Shown: piece after piece, positions 33,105 through 42,954 of the stretch
How the letters are laid out: each line of letters starts with the position of its first letter
Numbering within the stretch: position 1 is the stretch's first letter
Assembly: GCA_963422705.1 (NCBI GenBank)
Contig: OY730443.1
Location: 1,426,001 to 1,490,000, forward strand
DNA: 64,000 bases
Direction of reading: 5' to 3'
Source: G963422705 sp963422705
Lineage (GTDB): Bacteria; Poribacteria; WGA-4E; WGA-3G
Program-made: the position numbers and the translations under genes
Notes under the pieces: generated by a model
Told to the model about the DNA's origin: nothing
Seen by the model: only the letters and a program-made list of their open reading frames with translations
Databases searched by the model: none

Positions 33105-33716
33105 ATGAAACGGAAATCGATTTTTTATCTCATTCTCATCCTGCTTGCTAGTGGAATGATAGCATGCGGGGCCGACGATGACAACACCAACGCCGCGGAA
33201 CAGGAGATGCCTGCAAGCACAACGCCATCGCACCCCGCTGAAACGGCTGTTGTTGAAAGGAACATCGACTTTGCGGCAGAAGAGCAAGCAATTCGGGAAC
33301 TTGTTGCGATATATGCGAGTGCCCACAGTGATAAAGATGTTGATACGCTCATAGACGTTTGGACTCAAGGCGGGGGAAAAGATATATTTACTGCCTGGAC
33401 GTTCTGGGCAGGTACCTTTGAAAAAAATGAAGGCGGGAAGGCAGTAACAACAGCCTGGGACGGAATCTTTAGGCTCCGTGGTGGAAAAATGGAGGTTGAT
33501 ATCACCTATATCGCTATTGATGGTAGAGGCAAAGGCGCTGTTTTGCGAGGGGGTTACAAATGGGGTAATGAGCAGGGCAATCTCATTTCCGCACTGAAAA
33601 AGGATGGCAAGGGGTGGAAAATTCGCGCGATTGATTACACTGACGGGAAGTTTGGAAAACAGGTGAAAGCCCTTATCGAACCCGCTCATACCTTTGGAGA
33701 AATTGCTGAAGAATAA
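33105..33716 (+). CDS. Lipoprotein with an NTF2/SnoaL-like domain
   Basis: A 203-residue protein beginning MKRKSIFYLILILLASGMIA and the lipobox cysteine in MIACGADDD. A disordered Ala/Thr/Pro linker follows to residue 50. The remainder, EEQAIRELVAIYASAHSDKD and the later GKAVTTAWDGIFRLRGGKME, has the pattern of DUF4440/SnoaL-type cone folds that often bind small ligands. No catalytic residues can be claimed. The start has GAGAAG nearby. The folB gene starts six bases after the stop, so co-transcription is likely although the functions seem unrelated. Confidence 0.7.
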   Translation: MKRKSIFYLILILLASGMIACGADDDNTNAAEQEMPASTTPSHPAETAVVERNIDFAAEEQAIRELVAIYASAHSDKDVDTLIDVWTQGGGKDIFTAWTFWAGTFEKNEGGKAVTTAWDGIFRLRGGKMEVDITYIAIDGRGKGAVLRGGYKWGNEQGNLISALKKDGKGWKIRAIDYTDGKFGKQVKALIEPAHTFGEIAEE

Positions 33717-33721
33717 AAATA

Positions 33722-34096
33722 ATGGATAAGCTGATACTGAAAGGTATCCGATTTCATGGACACCACGGCGTGCCGGAAACAGAACGTCAAGTCGGGGGGC
33801 ACTATGAAATTGATGCAATGTTAAGCTGTTGTCTTATGAACGCAGGACGTACGGATGCGTTTGACGAGACGATTGACTATGCTGAAGTGGTAGCACTCAT
33901 CGTTGAGATTGGGACAGAGGCGGCCTTTCACCTCGTTGAGGCACTTGCCGAGAAGATAGCCGTGGAGATTTTAGCCAGGTTCGCCGTCGCTGAAGTCCAA
34001 CTCACTGTGAAGAAACTTTCGCCGCCTATCGAGCAGCCGATTACGTATTTCGCTGTTCAAATCCGGAGAACAGAAGACTCAAGATGCAATTATTGA
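33722..34096 (+). CDS. folB: Dihydroneopterin aldolase
   Basis: FolB converts 7,8-dihydroneopterin to 6-hydroxymethyl-dihydropterin in folate synthesis. The 124-residue length is standard. KLILKGIRFHGHHGVPETER is the substrate-loop motif with the conserved Glu, DAFDETIDYAEVV binds the pterin, and QLTVKKLSPPI contains the catalytic Lys. The C-terminus is slightly longer than usual and overlaps the next gene by 13 bp. It begins six bases after the lipoprotein stop codon. Confidence 0.93.
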   Translation: MDKLILKGIRFHGHHGVPETERQVGGHYEIDAMLSCCLMNAGRTDAFDETIDYAEVVALIVEIGTEAAFHLVEALAEKIAVEILARFAVAEVQLTVKKLSPPIEQPITYFAVQIRRTEDSRCNY

Positions 34097-35295
34097 AAAA
34101 ATTGTGGTGTATTATCACCATTATGCTGTTGCCGGCCTCTTTTGCACAAGCTGATGGACAGAAAACTGAGTTGTTTCCGGAGATTTCCCCAGGACTCCAC
34201 ATCTACCGGTACGATTGGGCTGTTGAAACGTGTGTGCTATACGTCGCCGAGATGTCCCGACAGCAATCTCGATTGCACTTTGAGGTATCCGTTGCGAATT
34301 CTCAGATTTTAGGGAAAGAGACTGTTCGAGCTATCGCAGCACGCCGGCTAAAGCGCGGAGATAGACGCGTGCTTGTCGCTGTGAATGGTGGGTTTGGTGT
34401 GCTGGGCGACATGCGTGGCTACGGCGGGGTGTTAGAAAATTTGCACATCCAAGACGGTGAGCTCATGACGCAACCGACAGATACCGAGGCATGCTTCGGG
34501 GTAACCGACAGCGGCGAATTTTTAAGTGGCCCTGTGGAGCTGGAGGCAGCTGTAACAATTGGGGCACACGCGCTGAAGCCTAGATGTATCAACCAACGAC
34601 GGCTTGACGGTTGTCAGATAACGCTTTATACGCCGCGGATGGGTGCTTCTACACAGACGCACCGACGCCGCGGGCAGGAACTCATCCTCACCTCACTTTC
34701 TCTCCCCTTTACGCCGGGGTATGCCTCTACCTTTCGCGTCGACAGTATAATCCGAGGGGGAGACAGTCATATTCCGACAGATGGTGCGGTTCTCTGGATT
34801 GGCACCGCGGTGAAAACACCCGCAATGTCTGAATTTAAGGAAGGTTCCCAAGGCAAACTTACGCTCACGCTCACGCCACCGATTTGGAACAAAGCGCACC
34901 ATGCAATCGGCGGACGAATCCGACTCCTCAAAAATGGACAGATACACCCAACGCTTGTGGAGATGCACGAGGCCGAAAAACGACATAGCCCCGGTAAAAG
35001 GGCAGCTGTACTAAGTCTGAGCCATGAACCACGAACGGCACTTGGGTACAATGGTGATACGTTATTTTTGGTTGTCGCCGACGGCAGGCAACCGAAATAT
35101 AGCACCGGTTTGACGCTTTACGAACTGGCAAGCATCCTGATGACACTCGGTGCTACGGATGCGATTAACCTCGACGGGGGTTCCTCCAGCACCTTTGTCG
35201 TTAACAATACCGTTGTCAATCGCCCCGCCGGCCAGAATGAGCGAGAAGTTCTTAATGCGGTACTTATCACAAGCGATGTGAAATCAGCCCAATAA
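34084..35295 (+). CDS. Secreted phosphodiester glycosidase (NAGPA/DUF2233) domain protein
   Basis: A 403-residue protein with a signal peptide, MQLLKKLWCIITIMLLPASF-AQA. The NAGPA-type domain is shown by VAVNGGFGVLGD early on, TALGYNGDTLFLVVADGRQ, LTLYELASILMTLGATDAIN and LDGGSSSTFVVNN. In animals this domain uncovers mannose 6-phosphate by removing GlcNAc; in bacteria members cleave phosphodiester-linked sugars in cell wall or exopolysaccharide. It acts in the periplasm or outside. It overlaps folB by 13 bp, which suggests coupled translation. Confidence 0.86.
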   Translation: MQLLKKLWCIITIMLLPASFAQADGQKTELFPEISPGLHIYRYDWAVETCVLYVAEMSRQQSRLHFEVSVANSQILGKETVRAIAARRLKRGDRRVLVAVNGGFGVLGDMRGYGGVLENLHIQDGELMTQPTDTEACFGVTDSGEFLSGPVELEAAVTIGAHALKPRCINQRRLDGCQITLYTPRMGASTQTHRRRGQELILTSLSLPFTPGYASTFRVDSIIRGGDSHIPTDGAVLWIGTAVKTPAMSEFKEGSQGKLTLTLTPPIWNKAHHAIGGRIRLLKNGQIHPTLVEMHEAEKRHSPGKRAAVLSLSHEPRTALGYNGDTLFLVVADGRQPKYSTGLTLYELASILMTLGATDAINLDGGSSSTFVVNNTVVNRPAGQNEREVLNAVLITSDVKSAQ

Positions 35296-35443
35296 AGTCT
35301 CTCTTCGAAAACGGCACAAGCGTTTTCGCAGCATATCTACTTTATCGTTGACATGATAGTAAAGCCTATAATTTTTCCAGCATCTGCACAGTTGAAAGTG
35401 TCCTATTCTAAAATCGACGCTAATAGGAAATTGGAGGTGTGCC

Positions 35444-36481
35444 GTGGCCGCCTTTAAGGGATTTTCCCATTGCATCGCATGCACGCTCTTTATCATGCTT
35501 GCCGGCAGCGTTTTTTGCACTCAAGCCGAGATACCGAAATTGCTCAAGGCGATACCCCTGTCTCAAACGGCCATTCAGTTGCGGTTTGATGGGAAATTAC
35601 CGGCCGAAAGCGCGGAGAACGTAGCAAACTATCAGATAACGCCAGATGCCGAGATAGAAGATGCCTTGCTTGATAACCGGGAAACCCGGGTGCTGCTTTT
35701 CACGTCACCTTTAGCAGCCGGCAAAACTTATCAACTCACCGTATCAGGTATTGAAAGCAGCCTGAACGTCAGACTTCCTGTGGTGAACGAGATAACCTTC
35801 GGCACGGGCGAATCTGTCACATTCTCCGGGACATCGCAGGATACGAGTTTACTGGTAGAGAAAAACCGAAAAATGCGAAATAATAACGCAGGGGCGGAAC
35901 CGACGCTACGATGCACGCCATCAGGGACGGTTTTTTTCGTGGCATTCGAACTGTATGACGCCCTTGAGGATATCGGTATCCGAGAACCGACGCAGGTGGT
36001 AGCGGCAAGCTTGAGACTCTATGCCCAAGCATGCGAGACACCGTCTAAGCAGACTGTTCTACTCCGGCGAGTGCTCCTACCCTGGCGAGAAGGACGAGGC
36101 CTCTCTGAACGCGCGGAGGAGAACGAACTCACCTATAATAGTCCACTCCACCGGAACCTTCCCTGGAATAAGCCGCCGGCGCAAGCGATGTTGGAAGGGA
36201 TTAACGGCGATAGGGAAAGCGATTACAACGGTTCAGAGGATGTGGCACATCGTGTTGATGCGATGACAGAGATTCAACAGGCAGGTAAGCTTTATATTTG
36301 GGAAGATGAACTCATCACCGGGGCGGTGCAATTTTGGATGGCAAATCCGGATTACAACTACGGGTATCTCTTCGCTTTGAGAGATGGTAACGGCCCCATT
36401 ACGTTCGCTTCTAAAGAGGTTTCTGATGAAAGCCGCCGCCCTATCCTAACGATTCGGTACCGGACACAGGTAACCGAGTAA
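35444..36481 (+). CDS. Secreted protein with Ig-like and DNRLRE-type domains
   Basis: A 345-residue exported protein starting at GTG (35444), with GGAGG six bases upstream and a signal peptide through AGSVFCTQAE. Residues 30-110 form a beta-sandwich of the Big_5/SbsA Ig-like type (LSQTAIQLRFDGKLPAESAE, LAAGKTYQLTVSGIES). The rest, with VAASLRLYAQACETPSKQTV, LPWREG and SRRPILTIRY at the end, matches the layout of DNRLRE domains found in large surface proteins. No enzyme motif is visible. A structural or adhesive surface role is inference. Confidence 0.7.
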   Translation: MAAFKGFSHCIACTLFIMLAGSVFCTQAEIPKLLKAIPLSQTAIQLRFDGKLPAESAENVANYQITPDAEIEDALLDNRETRVLLFTSPLAAGKTYQLTVSGIESSLNVRLPVVNEITFGTGESVTFSGTSQDTSLLVEKNRKMRNNNAGAEPTLRCTPSGTVFFVAFELYDALEDIGIREPTQVVAASLRLYAQACETPSKQTVLLRRVLLPWREGRGLSERAEENELTYNSPLHRNLPWNKPPAQAMLEGINGDRESDYNGSEDVAHRVDAMTEIQQAGKLYIWEDELITGAVQFWMANPDYNYGYLFALRDGNGPITFASKEVSDESRRPILTIRYRTQVTE

Positions 36482-36541
36482 ACCGTCCCTACACCGGAAT
36501 CCCTCGTTTCTAAATCCGCCCCGGGTTTGCTGGCGATGTGG

Positions 36542-37234
36542 TTATCTGTTGCTTTTTAGCCTGCCCCACGTGGTTGTTAATTTTCCGCGCTGTGCGACAG
36601 GACGTGGTTTGCCGGGGCCACCGTTTCGGATATTATCCCCACTGATTTCCACATCATCAAAATGGGCTTGTCCATCTGCGACAACGAATCCTGCCCTGCC
36701 ACCTTTTAATGGTTCATCGTCAATAGCGGTGAAGGTTTCATCGTTAATCTTAAATTCAAGGGTGCCATCTTCGTAAATGGTGGCGGAAAGTTCGTACCAC
36801 GTATCAATTTCCGCGGCGAAGAGATGTGTCACCGTGAACCAATCATCCCGAAGGGCTTTGACAATTCGGACGTTGCCGAAAATGTAGTCAATAAAGAACA
36901 GGTAACGGGTATCTTCCTCTCCTCTATCGTGGAGAGTGAGTCCGATGCTTGGCGGTTCCGCCTTTTCTTTCACAAGTTTTGCTCGGCAAGAGAGGGTGTA
37001 GTGGTTCCAAGTCAGTTTACCGGTAACCCACAGGCTCATGAAGCCGGAGAAGAAGATTTCTCCGACAGCCTCACCGTCATCAATCCACCATTTTTCTGTC
37101 CGCCTGTCGAGGTTAAAGATTTCCCATTCCCGGGTGTCTTTGTCTTCAAAATCGTCGCGCCAGGTGCCGGCGGTGCTGAATGGGAGTGAAAGAAACGTCA
37201 TGGTAAGGATTGCGAGAATGAGTTGCTTTTTCAC
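36542..37234 (-). CDS. Secreted concanavalin-like (DUF1080/LamG-type) protein with a C-terminal tail
   Basis: A 230-residue exported protein: signal peptide MKKQLILAILTMTFLSLPFS, then a beta-jelly-roll opening GTWRDDFEDKDTREWEIFNL and closing GGRAGFVVADGQAHFDDVEI, the pattern of DUF1080 and related sugar-binding or keto-disaccharide hydrolase domains. No catalytic acid can be pointed out. The last 14 residues, GKLTTTWGRLKSNR, follow a Pro/Gly linker and closely resemble the last 14 of the unrelated LamG protein at 60268 (GKLAVAWGHLKSRR). The tail may be an anchoring or sorting signal. Confidence 0.75.
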   Translation of the reverse strand: MKKQLILAILTMTFLSLPFSTAGTWRDDFEDKDTREWEIFNLDRRTEKWWIDDGEAVGEIFFSGFMSLWVTGKLTWNHYTLSCRAKLVKEKAEPPSIGLTLHDRGEEDTRYLFFIDYIFGNVRIVKALRDDWFTVTHLFAAEIDTWYELSATIYEDGTLEFKINDETFTAIDDEPLKGGRAGFVVADGQAHFDDVEISGDNIRNGGPGKPRPVAQRGKLTTTWGRLKSNR

Positions 37235-37283
37235 TGTTTTTATCTCGTGAGTGCGCAGGGTTAAGGCGATTTAGAGAACACGC

Positions 37284-40200
37284 CTATCCTGTCGTTACAA
37301 GACACTGTTCGTTCATGTCGTCTGCATAAGGGCAGAAATGACAGTGCTTGACGTTCTTTGGAGAAGTCCTGCCGTGCAGGTACCCAATGGTTTCCGTCCA
37401 ACGTTCGGCGACTTCCTGTAACTCGGCGTGGCTGAATTGCATAGGGACACACCGATTGACGGCGGTAAAGAAGAGGGTGACGGTTATCTCCGGTTGCTCC
37501 GGATAGCTACGATGTAAGAGGAGGGCGTAAAGCTCCATTTGTTTACGGTATTCGTTGAGTATGAGGGCTAACTCGGAGGCACTGGATGGCGCGACTGTTT
37601 TGTAATCGATTGCCTGCCAATGCCTTGTGTGGGGATGCTTAAAAATTCTGTCAATCCGTCCGACGACAATGTGTTCCCCAAGTTGCGCGTGAATTTGCCG
37701 TTCACAATAGGTTTGCTCAGATGTGAGCGCCGTTTTACCGAGTGCAGATGTTAGAAAAGTTGTGAGCGCCTGGTAGATTTCACTTCGGATGGGTTCTCGA
37801 TAGTCGGACATCAACTTTTCAAGCTGTTTGACATCGGACTGTAGTCTGATTTGAGAGAGGAGGTAGTGCACAGCCCGCCCTTTTTCGCTCCTATCCCAAT
37901 CCGCCTGAACATTCGGTTCGCCCGGCGTTCGCGGCGCGCTCATGGTACGAATTGGGGGAACCTGCAGGATATGTTCCAATTGGTGACGGAGTGGACAACG
38001 CGCATAATTCAAGAGTTCTGTAACGGATACGTGTGAAGCAATCGCGGGCGGTTGCAATGCCGGTAACGGCGGTTGGGGAAATGCGAGGGAAACTATCTCA
38101 TCAGAACCGAGGGGTGCCCCCGCGTTGTCGGCAAGGCTTTGAGTCACCGGGATTACCAGGTTGAATTGCTGTCGACGCGTGCTATCATCAGAAAAGAACT
38201 CCAATTCGACGGGCAAATTCAGAGAAGTTTGTGTAGATATATCCCGGGGTACGCAGAGCTGCTTCAGCATTTGGATGTCAGGTCCTGTTCCTGATAAGAT
38301 AAGCATGTCGCGTGCCCGCGTTGCACCGACGTAAAAAATTCGTTTCTTTTCCGAAGCTGCTTTCATGTTAACACGATTTTTCATGAATTTGACGATGTTA
38401 GGTTCGGTTTTCCTGTACGACTCATCCGGATTCAAAGGACTGAACCCGATGCCGAATTGTTCATCAATGAAAGGTTCCGTCTCAAACCTGTCACCTCTGT
38501 CAAGCCCCGGAAGAATGACAACCGGGAATTGACGTCCTTTTGCGGCATGGATAGTCATGATTTGGACAGGGGATGCGTCTGCATGAATAGGGGCTTGTCT
38601 TTCGCGCGGTTCCTCATCCATTAAGACGGCGAGAAACTCAATAAAGTCCGTCAACGGGTGCTGCCCATCAAGATTGACAGAATTTTGTTGAAAGTTTCGC
38701 GCAATATCTAACAGTTTCTGGTAATTCGCCCATCGCTGTGGCCCCTGTTCACCCGTTGCGACAGTTCCTATCATTCCCGTTTCCTGAACGATGGTTAGGA
38801 TAAGCTGGTTTATCGGTATCCTTTGCGCAAGCCACCTGTGTTTTTTGAGGGTAAGTATTGCGGTTTTCAAGTTTTTTAAAGAGATGTCGCTATCGTCGGA
38901 GCGCCGGTGGCGAGCGCCCACAGCTGTTCGAGAATCCCCAGGTTCCGAAGATAAGGGGTGGCATCGCGCTTTTGCTTTCTCCCAAAAACTCTCACCCGCC
39001 CGGCGTGAAATTTCGTAGAGTTCAGGGTCCGGAATGCCAAAAAACGGCCCACGTAAAACAGCTGCGAGTGCGATGTCGTTTTCGCCCGGCGCATCCAAGA
39101 ATCGGAGGTAATTCCAGATATCGTAGATTTCTTGACGTTGATAGAATCCAATGCCGCCTGTGGTGAGGTAAGGCACTCCGTTATCTAGCAGCGCGCGTTC
39201 AATTTCGGGCAAATACGTGCGACTCCGGAGAAGGATAGCGATGTCACCATAGGCAATCGGACGTAAAATTTCTCCATTTTCGTCCCGGCCCACAACCGGC
39301 ACTTTTTCTGCGATTAGGTTTTTGATACGGGTAGCGATAAGTTGATGTTCATTTTTCTCACCGCTGTCGCCTAAGATAATTTCTACTGCGCCGTTTGCTA
39401 CGGCTGAACCCCCTTTTGTTCGAAAACACCCCGGGCGTGCTTGGATGAGGGATTCATATACCGTCTCGAATTCCTTATCAGTTTCTTCGTTCATCAACCG
39501 CTCAAAAAAGTAATTCACAAATCCGACATTGTCGCGCAATGAGCGGAAATTTTCATTGAGCTGGACATCGATTCCGTTGGCTGCAAGAATCTTTTCACGA
39601 GTACGGTTAAAATCGCGAATATCGGCACCGCGGAATCCATAAATTCCTTGCTTCGCATCGCCTACAATGAAAAGGTTACCGTGCTTGAATTCATTCGTTA
39701 GGAGCCGCACGAGTTTAAACTGTAATGGATTGGTATCTTGATACTCATCTATCATGAAGTATTTGTGACGTCTTGCCAAGTTCTGTTGAATGCCATGATG
39801 ATTTTCGAGCAGTTCCCGGGTTTTTAACTGCAAGTCTGTGTAATCCAGTTTACCTTGCTCGAATTTCGCGCGTTGGTAAGCAGTCGCTATGTGGGTATAG
39901 AAACACAGCAGTTTCCGGGTTCTGCGAATCAGGGCATCGTCATCGGTGTTAAGTGGCGGAACATGTCGGAGCTTCTTGGCGGCGGAGACAAGGAATTTAA
40001 TTTCATTTTCAATCGCATTTGTGTCGACGCGACTGCCGAGAAAATCCTTCTTGGCAATGCCCCCACTTTTCGTGAGAATTAAATCCGCAATTTCTCTCAG
40101 TTGAGGCAGTTGCGTTGATGCCGCGGCTTCCGCGCGGAGTTGTTCCGTTAAATTCCTAACGTCTGAAGCGTTTTTGCCTTTTGCGACTCGTAAAATAGCA

Positions 40201-40889
40201 TAGAGGGAGTGTATCCACTGATGTATCCAGCCCTCACCTTTTTTCACAGACTCGCCCGTTTGTACGGCTTTGAGGAGTTGTTCCGTACTTAGTTTTTCCC
40301 AGAGCGCCCGGATTTCAGCGTCGGTGTGTCGGCTATAGAACTCCTCTATCAGCTGTTCAATGACTTCACGTTGATTGAGCATAGCCCTGAGCAGCATCTG
40401 AAGTTTTTTTGGGCCGCCGCAGCGGTGGAGTAGGTACCTCATTGTCCCGTGAAGTCCGTGGCGCCGTTCTGTCGCGATGTCATGCAATTCCGTCTGAAGC
40501 GTCTTTTGTTGTAGCAATTTCGCTTCTATGCCTTGTAGGATTCCAAAGTCTGCAGGCACCCCTGCTGCGAATGGAAATTCCCGCAGGAGACTCGAGCAGA
40601 ACGCATGAATTGTTGAGATGGGTACCGTCGCCATCTGTTCTTGGAGACTCGCTTTACCGGGAAATACGTTGAGCGCGTCCAATCTTTCGGTAATTCGCGC
40701 TTTCATTTCGGCCGCGGCTTTTTCCGTGAAGGTAATGGCGACAATCTCCCGCGGGGTAGCGCCGGTTTCTGTCAAAATTTTGAGATAACGCTCCACGAGG
40801 ATGGTAGTTTTTCCTGAGCCGGCACCCGCTGTTACACAGACATGCCGATTAAGAGTGAGTGCTTTTTCCTGATTTGGTGTGAGGCGCAT
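37284..40889 (-). CDS. AddA/RecB-like UvrD-family helicase-nuclease
   Basis: About 1200 residues. Walker A is VTAGAGSGKTTILVERYL, Walker B YFMIDEYQDTNPLQFKLV, and IMTIHAAKGRQFPVVILPGL is helicase motif V of superfamily 1. The C-terminal third is a PD-(D/E)XK nuclease (VVGRIDRIF and WQAIDYKT) bracketed by cysteines in NYARCPLRHQ and CHFCPYADDMNEQC, which suggests an iron-sulfur cluster as in AddB and Cas4-type nucleases. Such enzymes resect double-strand breaks for recombination. No addB is adjacent. The ATG at 40889 has GGAG upstream; a TTG at 40913 would overlap the ABC gene. Confidence 0.9.
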   Translation of the reverse strand: MRLTPNQEKALTLNRHVCVTAGAGSGKTTILVERYLKILTETGATPREIVAITFTEKAAAEMKARITERLDALNVFPGKASLQEQMATVPISTIHAFCSSLLREFPFAAGVPADFGILQGIEAKLLQQKTLQTELHDIATERRHGLHGTMRYLLHRCGGPKKLQMLLRAMLNQREVIEQLIEEFYSRHTDAEIRALWEKLSTEQLLKAVQTGESVKKGEGWIHQWIHSLYAILRVAKGKNASDVRNLTEQLRAEAAASTQLPQLREIADLILTKSGGIAKKDFLGSRVDTNAIENEIKFLVSAAKKLRHVPPLNTDDDALIRRTRKLLCFYTHIATAYQRAKFEQGKLDYTDLQLKTRELLENHHGIQQNLARRHKYFMIDEYQDTNPLQFKLVRLLTNEFKHGNLFIVGDAKQGIYGFRGADIRDFNRTREKILAANGIDVQLNENFRSLRDNVGFVNYFFERLMNEETDKEFETVYESLIQARPGCFRTKGGSAVANGAVEIILGDSGEKNEHQLIATRIKNLIAEKVPVVGRDENGEILRPIAYGDIAILLRSRTYLPEIERALLDNGVPYLTTGGIGFYQRQEIYDIWNYLRFLDAPGENDIALAAVLRGPFFGIPDPELYEISRRAGESFWEKAKARCHPLSSEPGDSRTAVGARHRRSDDSDISLKNLKTAILTLKKHRWLAQRIPINQLILTIVQETGMIGTVATGEQGPQRWANYQKLLDIARNFQQNSVNLDGQHPLTDFIEFLAVLMDEEPRERQAPIHADASPVQIMTIHAAKGRQFPVVILPGLDRGDRFETEPFIDEQFGIGFSPLNPDESYRKTEPNIVKFMKNRVNMKAASEKKRIFYVGATRARDMLILSGTGPDIQMLKQLCVPRDISTQTSLNLPVELEFFSDDSTRRQQFNLVIPVTQSLADNAGAPLGSDEIVSLAFPQPPLPALQPPAIASHVSVTELLNYARCPLRHQLEHILQVPPIRTMSAPRTPGEPNVQADWDRSEKGRAVHYLLSQIRLQSDVKQLEKLMSDYREPIRSEIYQALTTFLTSALGKTALTSEQTYCERQIHAQLGEHIVVGRIDRIFKHPHTRHWQAIDYKTVAPSSASELALILNEYRKQMELYALLLHRSYPEQPEITVTLFFTAVNRCVPMQFSHAELQEVAERWTETIGYLHGRTSPKNVKHCHFCPYADDMNEQCLVTTG

Positions 40890-40905
40890 GGCTTTTCTCC
40901 GTCCG

Positions 40906-41988
40906 CTAATCAAGCAGCGGTATCACGGCTTCGGTGGCAATGTGAAGTTCAACAGTATCACCGGGGGTTCTCGCTTCCGTGTCCAGGGCGTATTGCACAA
41001 CTTTCAGGGGTATCTCTGAAGCGATTAAGTGATATTCCTCCAGTCTGCCCAAATAGTTGACGGCTGTGACTTTTGCATTAACCCGATTCTGAAGCACCGG
41101 ATTGCCCGGTTCCTCCAGTGAGCCCAGCTGAATTGCCTCAGGACGGACTGAGCATTGCACATTCATCCCGCTTTTCAATTCAGGGGAGACAGTTTCGGAG
41201 CGGAGGCGGCCGAGGGGTGTCTCAATTGTTATGCTACCCTTTGATACCTCCTGAATTTGCCCGGGGATAAAATTGGTTTCACCGATGAAACTTGCGACGA
41301 AAGTGTTCTTTGGAGCTTGATAAACCTCTCGCGGTGTGCCGACTTGAACGATAACACCATCGTGCATAATAGCCATCCTATCCGCTAGCGAAAGCGCGTC
41401 GACTTGATCATGGGTGACATAGAAGGTTGTAATATGCGTCCGGTTGTGTATCCGCCTGATTTCGTCTCGCATGTGTTGACGTAAGGCCGCGTCTAAGTTG
41501 CTAATCGGTTCATCCAGGAGCAGGACATCAGGTTCAATCACCAAAGCACGGGCGAGGGCAATACGTTGTTGCTGGCCACCGGAGAGAGTGTTAACCGCAC
41601 GGTTTCGGTAATCTTCCATCTGCACGAGTTTGAGCACTTCAGTGATTTTGTGTTGCCGTTCTCCTTTTTTTAGTTTGCGCAGTGTTAACCCGTATTCAAT
41701 GTTTTCTGCAACGGACATGTGGGGCCACAACGCGTAGTTTTGGAACACCATCCCTGTGTTCCGTTGGTGTGGCGGAACGGTGTTCATGAAGGCGCCGCCA
41801 AACAGCAGTTCCCCGGAATCGGGGCGGTAAAAGCCCGCGATGATTCGGAGAAATGTCGATTTACCGCAGCCAGAGGGGCCTAGTAGGAAAAAGAATTCTC
41901 CGCTTTCAATTTTCAGGCTTACGTTGTTGACAGCTAGTGTCGTATCAAACGCTTTGGTAACGTGAGCTAATTCAACTGCAACTGCCAT
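40906..41988 (-). CDS. MalK/UgpC-type sugar ABC transporter ATPase
   Basis: A 360-residue ATPase with Walker A GPSGCGKST, Q-loop MVFQNYALWPH, signature NTLSGGQQQRIALARAL, Walker B LLLDEPISNLD and the His switch in FYVTHDQVDAL. The C-terminal OB/TOBE domain (FIGETNFIPGQIQEV) is the type that energises carbohydrate importers and may serve several permease sets. It lies 22 kb from the sugar permease operon in this window, which lacks an ATPase, so it could power it; this is inference. The AddA-like gene follows closely and may be co-transcribed. Confidence 0.93.
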   Translation of the reverse strand: MAVAVELAHVTKAFDTTLAVNNVSLKIESGEFFFLLGPSGCGKSTFLRIIAGFYRPDSGELLFGGAFMNTVPPHQRNTGMVFQNYALWPHMSVAENIEYGLTLRKLKKGERQHKITEVLKLVQMEDYRNRAVNTLSGGQQQRIALARALVIEPDVLLLDEPISNLDAALRQHMRDEIRRIHNRTHITTFYVTHDQVDALSLADRMAIMHDGVIVQVGTPREVYQAPKNTFVASFIGETNFIPGQIQEVSKGSITIETPLGRLRSETVSPELKSGMNVQCSVRPEAIQLGSLEEPGNPVLQNRVNAKVTAVNYLGRLEEYHLIASEIPLKVVQYALDTEARTPGDTVELHIATEAVIPLLD

Positions 41989-42074
41989 ATTTCATATAGC
42001 CTCCGTGTGCTTTTGCTATGCATGTCTTCCGCGCGTTCGAAGGCAAGCATGTTGCTCGCTTCCTTGAGATTGAC

Positions 42075-42944
42075 TTAATGCTGGCGGGGCACATCTTTGA
42101 CGCAGCGGAATCCGATGGTGCTTCCGGACGTGAGATGGTACCATCTATCTGCGACGCGGAGCGCTTGCGGGCTGCCGCTCCAGCCGCCGCCGCGAAGAAC
42201 CCGAAAATTCTCGTTTTTTGGCGCGGATTCTCTGCCGAACCGTGGATTATTTTTCGGGCTGACGCTGTAGAAGCCGGCGTTATATTCATCAAAACACCAT
42301 TCCCAGGCGTTACCACAAATATCGTATAGGTTGTAACCGTTAGGTGGGAAACTGCCAACCGGGGCTGTCCACTTCCACCGGTCTTTACTACCGGTTCCGC
42401 CAAAATTTGCATCGTCATGGGTTATGATATCACCGCCGGGGTACCGTTTTCCGATGAGATTCCCTCGCGCCGCATATTCCCATTCCGCCTCGGTTGGTAA
42501 ACGTTTTTTTGCCCACGCTGCGTAAGCACTCGCGTCTTGCCACGTTACACCAACAACCGGGGCATCCGGCGCATTGAACTTCGGGTTGTGCGCTAGGGAC
42601 GAATCGGGATACCCCGTTGCCTCTCTGAATCGCTGATATTGCGCATTTGTCACTTCATAGACGTCCATGTAAAATGTATCAAGAGAGACGGTATGAACCG
42701 GTTGTTCGTCGCTATCCCCGGTGACAGCCCCCATTTGGAAGGTACCCGCCGGAATAAGGAACATGGGCGCCCTATCAATTTCGCTGACAATTTCTGCAGG
42801 AAAGGTGTCCGAGCTGCGCATGCACCCATAGAGACAGCAAATACTGGCGAACAGGGACAAGAGATATTTGGCCAAACACAAGCCGCTTACAACTTTGAAG
42901 ACTTTGGACTTCTTACGTGGGGTTACACCTGTTCCTACCGACAT
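42075..42944 (-). CDS. FGE/SUMF1-type (formylglycine-generating enzyme family) lipoprotein
   Basis: About 289 residues from the ATG at 42944, ten bases after the selA stop. A long basic N-region and hydrophobic stretch end in SICCLYGCMRSS, a plausible lipobox. The domain begins MFLIPAGTFQMG and includes RLPTEAEWEYAARG, YDICGNAWEWCFDEY, FRVLRGGGWSGSP and STIGFRCVKD, all FGE-sulfatase landmarks. Family members oxidise Cys to formylglycine in sulfatases or have other roles (ergothioneine, phage or surface proteins). The paired active-site cysteines of true FGE are not evident, so catalysis is uncertain. Confidence 0.85.
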   Translation of the reverse strand: MSVGTGVTPRKKSKVFKVVSGLCLAKYLLSLFASICCLYGCMRSSDTFPAEIVSEIDRAPMFLIPAGTFQMGAVTGDSDEQPVHTVSLDTFYMDVYEVTNAQYQRFREATGYPDSSLAHNPKFNAPDAPVVGVTWQDASAYAAWAKKRLPTEAEWEYAARGNLIGKRYPGGDIITHDDANFGGTGSKDRWKWTAPVGSFPPNGYNLYDICGNAWEWCFDEYNAGFYSVSPKNNPRFGRESAPKNENFRVLRGGGWSGSPQALRVADRWYHLTSGSTIGFRCVKDVPRQH

Positions 42945-42954
42945 GTTAACATCT

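Noticed and set aside
33081..33818. 245-codon minus-strand open frame opposite the lipoprotein and folB
   Set aside because: Antisense shadow of two well-supported genes.
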